64,000 bases of DNA, from NCBI GenBank assembly GCA_963772225.1, contig CAVYWD010000001.1:1240001-1304000 (forward strand), given 5' to 3'. Below are positions 61,742 through 64,000 of this stretch, piece by piece. A program made the translations under genes and the position numbers. The stretch is from CAVYWD01 sp963772225 (GTDB lineage: Bacteria; Myxococcota; Myxococcia; Myxococcales; UBA5297). The notes beneath the pieces were generated by a model. That model was given only the letters and a program-made list of their open reading frames with translations. It made no database searches and had not been told where the DNA came from. Numbering within the stretch: the first letter of the stretch is position 1; the number at the start of each line of letters is the position of its first letter.

Positions 61742-63787
61742 TCAGGGGTTCACCGCGCGCCAGCTCGCCGAGCTCAGGTTGTTCGCTCGCAAGTAGGCGT
61801 CGCTCAAAAGGAGGGCCTTGACCATGGCCTTGGGCTTGCGCCCCGCGCTGGAGAAGGCGCTCGCGAGCGCCGCCTTCAGCGCATCGTCATCGCTGGTGAG
61901 AGGGCGACGCAGGAAGGCCTCCGCCACCTGCTGCGAGACGCAAGCGTCGAACTCGCCGCTCTCGATGATCTCCTTGGCCAGACCGAGCGGCCCCTGGTCG
62001 GCGTGCGCGAGCGGCTCGCCGGTCGCCGGGTCGAATTGGCCCGCCACGGCGAGGTCCGGGTAGGCGCCCCGGAGCGTGCCGGCGTCGCCGTCGCTGAACG
62101 CCGGGTCGTAGAGAGCCGTGCAGCCGACGCCCAGCCCGCCGTCGTAGGGCGGCGCGTTGGCCGGGACGCCGGCGTCGTTCACCCGGCAGCCGCCGTAGCG
62201 CAGCGGGACGCTCTGGGCGGGCAGGTACGTCCAGTCGCTCTCCTGGATGCGCGCGAAGTACGCGGACATGGGCTCGAGCGTCGCGTGGCAGTCGCGGCAG
62301 CCCTCGCGCACCATGAGGTTCGGCTCGGTGGACGGCTTGAGGCCCTGGTTCGAGGCCGTGAAGTCTCGGCAGAGGAACGCCTGGTAGAGCACGTGGGCGC
62401 GCGACCGCCTCGAGCCGTACTTCGTGAGGAACACGGGCATGGTCAGGAGGCCCGCAGCGTGCGGGCCGCGGTCGGCGACAGGCCGCCAGTCCTGGGCCGC
62501 CTGCGGCAACAGGCCGGCGGGGAGCGATTTGGGGTCGAGGAGCGGCTCGGGCTCGAGCAGCCCCAGCGCCACGGCCGGCGCATCGCAGCAGGTCCCGCGC
62601 GCCGCGGACTTGTAGAACTGCGACAGGGGCCCGTTCACGAAGCCGTACCGGCCGGTGAGCATCTCGGTGAGCGGGCGGTCGGCCGAGAAGAGGTAGGCGA
62701 GGAAGTGCGCCGCCTCCTCGCCCCACCAGAGCCGCTGCCAGCTCGACGCGGGCTGCTCGGCCGAGTCGACCGGCTGGTCGGCGCCGAGCGGGTCGACGCT
62801 TTGAAACACGAGAGCGGGGTTCTCAAATCCATAGCCGGCGCCCGGCATGCAGCGCTCGAGGCCCGGCCCGCAGCCGCACTCGTCGGAGTTGGTGAACCCG
62901 ATGCGCGAGGTGCAGTCCACCCGCGGCAGCGGCGTGCCGTCCCTCTTCTGGGCGGCGCCCGCGGCGGCCGCGAATGCGGTGTCGGTGGGCGGATTGGTCA
63001 TCCGGCCGTACGGCGGCGGATTGCCCTTGGTGCACCACGCCGGGCGGCTCGCGAGCGGCTCGGTGCAGCGGCCGGTGACGAGGACCGCCCCGTCGGACGT
63101 CGCCTGCGACTCCTCTTTGCAAATGCGGACCTGCTGGACCATGGGAGCGCCGCCGTCGGCCTGGTCCGAGAGGAGCTTCTGCGAGGGGACGAAGCCGGGG
63201 AAGCGCTGGGCCCAGGTCGCCGGGTCGTAGCGGTCGGAGGGGGACGCGCTCGAGGAGTCCGCGTAGAGCCACCAGGGCGAGACAAGCGCCGTGTATTGGT
63301 CCAGCACGGCCTGCGAGACGTTGAGCATCGCGCCGGCGTCCGGGGTGGTCGGGGCGGCGAACGCCGGGTACTGCTGGCCCGTCTCCGCCAGCGTCAGGCA
63401 GAACGCGCCGTCGGTCTCGACGCGCGCCCGGCGCTGGCCTTGGCGGAAGTAGATCCAGAGGGGCGCGCCGTCCGGGCCGTTGACCTGCACCCGCCGCAGC
63501 GTGGTGAGGTTGGGCACGAACTGGAAGGAGGCCCCCACTTGCAGCCGGAGCGCGTCGAGGTAGACGCGCGCCATGCGGTCGGCGTACGCGGGGCCGGAGA
63601 GGCGATCGTCGATCCAGGCGTCCAGGTCGAAGCCGGTCGCCTCGAATTGGGCGAGCTCGGCCCGGGTCGGCACGCGGCCGTTCAAATCAATGGAGAGCGC
63701 GCGGAAGTGCCGGTACTCGTCGAGCGTATGCGCAGGGGTTGCGGCCGCCAAAGCCGCGACGAGTGGGGCGAACGCTGAAAAGACCAC
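61742..63787 (-). CDS. DUF1549-like exported cytochrome protein
   Basis: A 681-residue protein. I choose the GTG at 63787, with AAGGAGG just before it. A TTG 15 bases earlier would place that Shine-Dalgarno inside the gene. A signal peptide (FAPLVAALAAATPA) leads to the DUF1549-type start FRALSIDLNGRVPTRAELAQ. Further on are several Cys-rich loops (ECGCGPGLERC), LWWGEEAAHFLAYLF, a CX2CH haem motif in VREGCRDCHATLEPMS and a C-terminal FLRRPLTSDDDALKAAL helix bundle of DUF1585 type. It is the first gene of the four-gene operon. Confidence 0.78.
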   Translation of the reverse strand: MVFSAFAPLVAALAAATPAHTLDEYRHFRALSIDLNGRVPTRAELAQFEATGFDLDAWIDDRLSGPAYADRMARVYLDALRLQVGASFQFVPNLTTLRRVQVNGPDGAPLWIYFRQGQRRARVETDGAFCLTLAETGQQYPAFAAPTTPDAGAMLNVSQAVLDQYTALVSPWWLYADSSSASPSDRYDPATWAQRFPGFVPSQKLLSDQADGGAPMVQQVRICKEESQATSDGAVLVTGRCTEPLASRPAWCTKGNPPPYGRMTNPPTDTAFAAAAGAAQKRDGTPLPRVDCTSRIGFTNSDECGCGPGLERCMPGAGYGFENPALVFQSVDPLGADQPVDSAEQPASSWQRLWWGEEAAHFLAYLFSADRPLTEMLTGRYGFVNGPLSQFYKSAARGTCCDAPAVALGLLEPEPLLDPKSLPAGLLPQAAQDWRPVADRGPHAAGLLTMPVFLTKYGSRRSRAHVLYQAFLCRDFTASNQGLKPSTEPNLMVREGCRDCHATLEPMSAYFARIQESDWTYLPAQSVPLRYGGCRVNDAGVPANAPPYDGGLGVGCTALYDPAFSDGDAGTLRGAYPDLAVAGQFDPATGEPLAHADQGPLGLAKEIIESGEFDACVSQQVAEAFLRRPLTSDDDALKAALASAFSSAGRKPKAMVKALLLSDAYLRANNLSSASWRAVNP

Positions 63788-63802
63788 GGCGCCTCCTTCC
63801 AA

Positions 63803-64000
63803 GGTTTTGCGAGCCGCACGTTCTTCAACACGACGAATTGGTTATGGTTGCAAACGCCGCGAACATCCATCGGGCAACTGGCCGGTGGGCGAAGGTGCGA
63901 GGACGCGAAATCGCCGGCAGCGCAGGTGCGAAATTTCGCCGCAGAATGTATCGGCGATTCTCGACGCGAGGCTCACCCTCTGCGAAAGGAGAGCGAGCCT
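63803..64000. other. Upstream region of the DUF1549-like operon and end of window
   Basis: About 200 bases. The minus-strand promoter of the operon should lie here; TTGCAA with TGTTGA 17 bases on is only a weak candidate. On the plus strand, GAAAGGAG at 63983-63990 looks like a ribosome binding site for a gene that would start at or beyond base 64000. Confidence 0.35.

Noticed and set aside
63787..63802. TTG at 63802 as start of the DUF1549-like gene
   Set aside because: The AAGGAGG ribosome binding site would then be inside the coding region; the GTG at 63787 fits better.

Overview
The window is very GC-rich. It looks like a chromosomal piece of a myxobacterium-type bacterium (Myxococcota, formerly Deltaproteobacteria). 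I infer this from the gene types: lipoproteins with Asp/Gly/Ser/Ala-rich linkers, a Ser/Thr kinase, ethylbenzene-dehydrogenase-type haem lipoproteins, DUF1501/DUF1549-type secreted proteins and a DUF1839 carrier-protein cluster. No rRNA, tRNA, CRISPR array, intact transposase or phage gene was seen.

Layout. 1-12.9 kb is a mixed accessory stretch. It holds a partial ParA/BcsQ-like ATPase, trhA, two remnants of one AEC transporter gene on either side of a lipoprotein glycosidase, a broken type I restriction locus (3' end of hsdS, a 306-aa protein overlapping a PIN toxin, hsdM), a rhodanese, cyanase, a serpin lipoprotein and a SoxB/5'-nucleotidase-type phosphoesterase.

13.1-32.4 kb is one long co-directional amino-acid biosynthesis block: ilvB-ilvN-ilvC, aroF-aroB-aroA-aroC-pheA-tyrA-aminotransferase, then hisG-hisC/HAD-hisB-hisH-hisF-hisA/I/E-hisD, followed by a membrane-anchored methyltransferase-like gene. 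Most junctions overlap by 4 bases (ATGA or GTGA). Two fusions, HisC-HAD and HisA-HisI-HisE, would let seven genes carry out the whole histidine pathway. A promoter and a possible T-box-like leader precede ilvB.

34.6-39.9 kb (minus strand) is an operon of haem-motif proteins with spacings CX3CH, CX4CH and CX2CH, including a beta-barrel carrying CX2CH, plus a Ser/Thr kinase with a PEGA domain and a MORN-like tail. 40.7-45.7 kb holds htpG, a macrodomain gene, a DUF72 remnant and a histidine kinase with a Cys-rich GAF domain.

46-56.5 kb is a divergent carrier-protein cluster. Two alpha/beta hydrolase genes lie on the minus strand. An adenylation enzyme, AcpS-type transferase, atypical acyl carrier protein, acyl-CoA dehydrogenase, DUF1839 protein and GH2 glycosidase lie on the plus strand. 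This is the best candidate for an incompletely described system. 58.3-63.8 kb is a secreted DUF1549-like/lipoprotein/DUF1501/cytochrome-lipoprotein operon.

Two things affect the whole window. First, at least ten genes, including essential ones (ilvC, aroB, hisF), need single-base indels, mostly in G/C runs, to read through. That points to sequencing or assembly errors rather than real decay. Second, at least six copies of a roughly 90-210 bp palindrome-rich intergenic element, three copies of a REP-like double palindrome and hexanucleotide arrays lie between genes.
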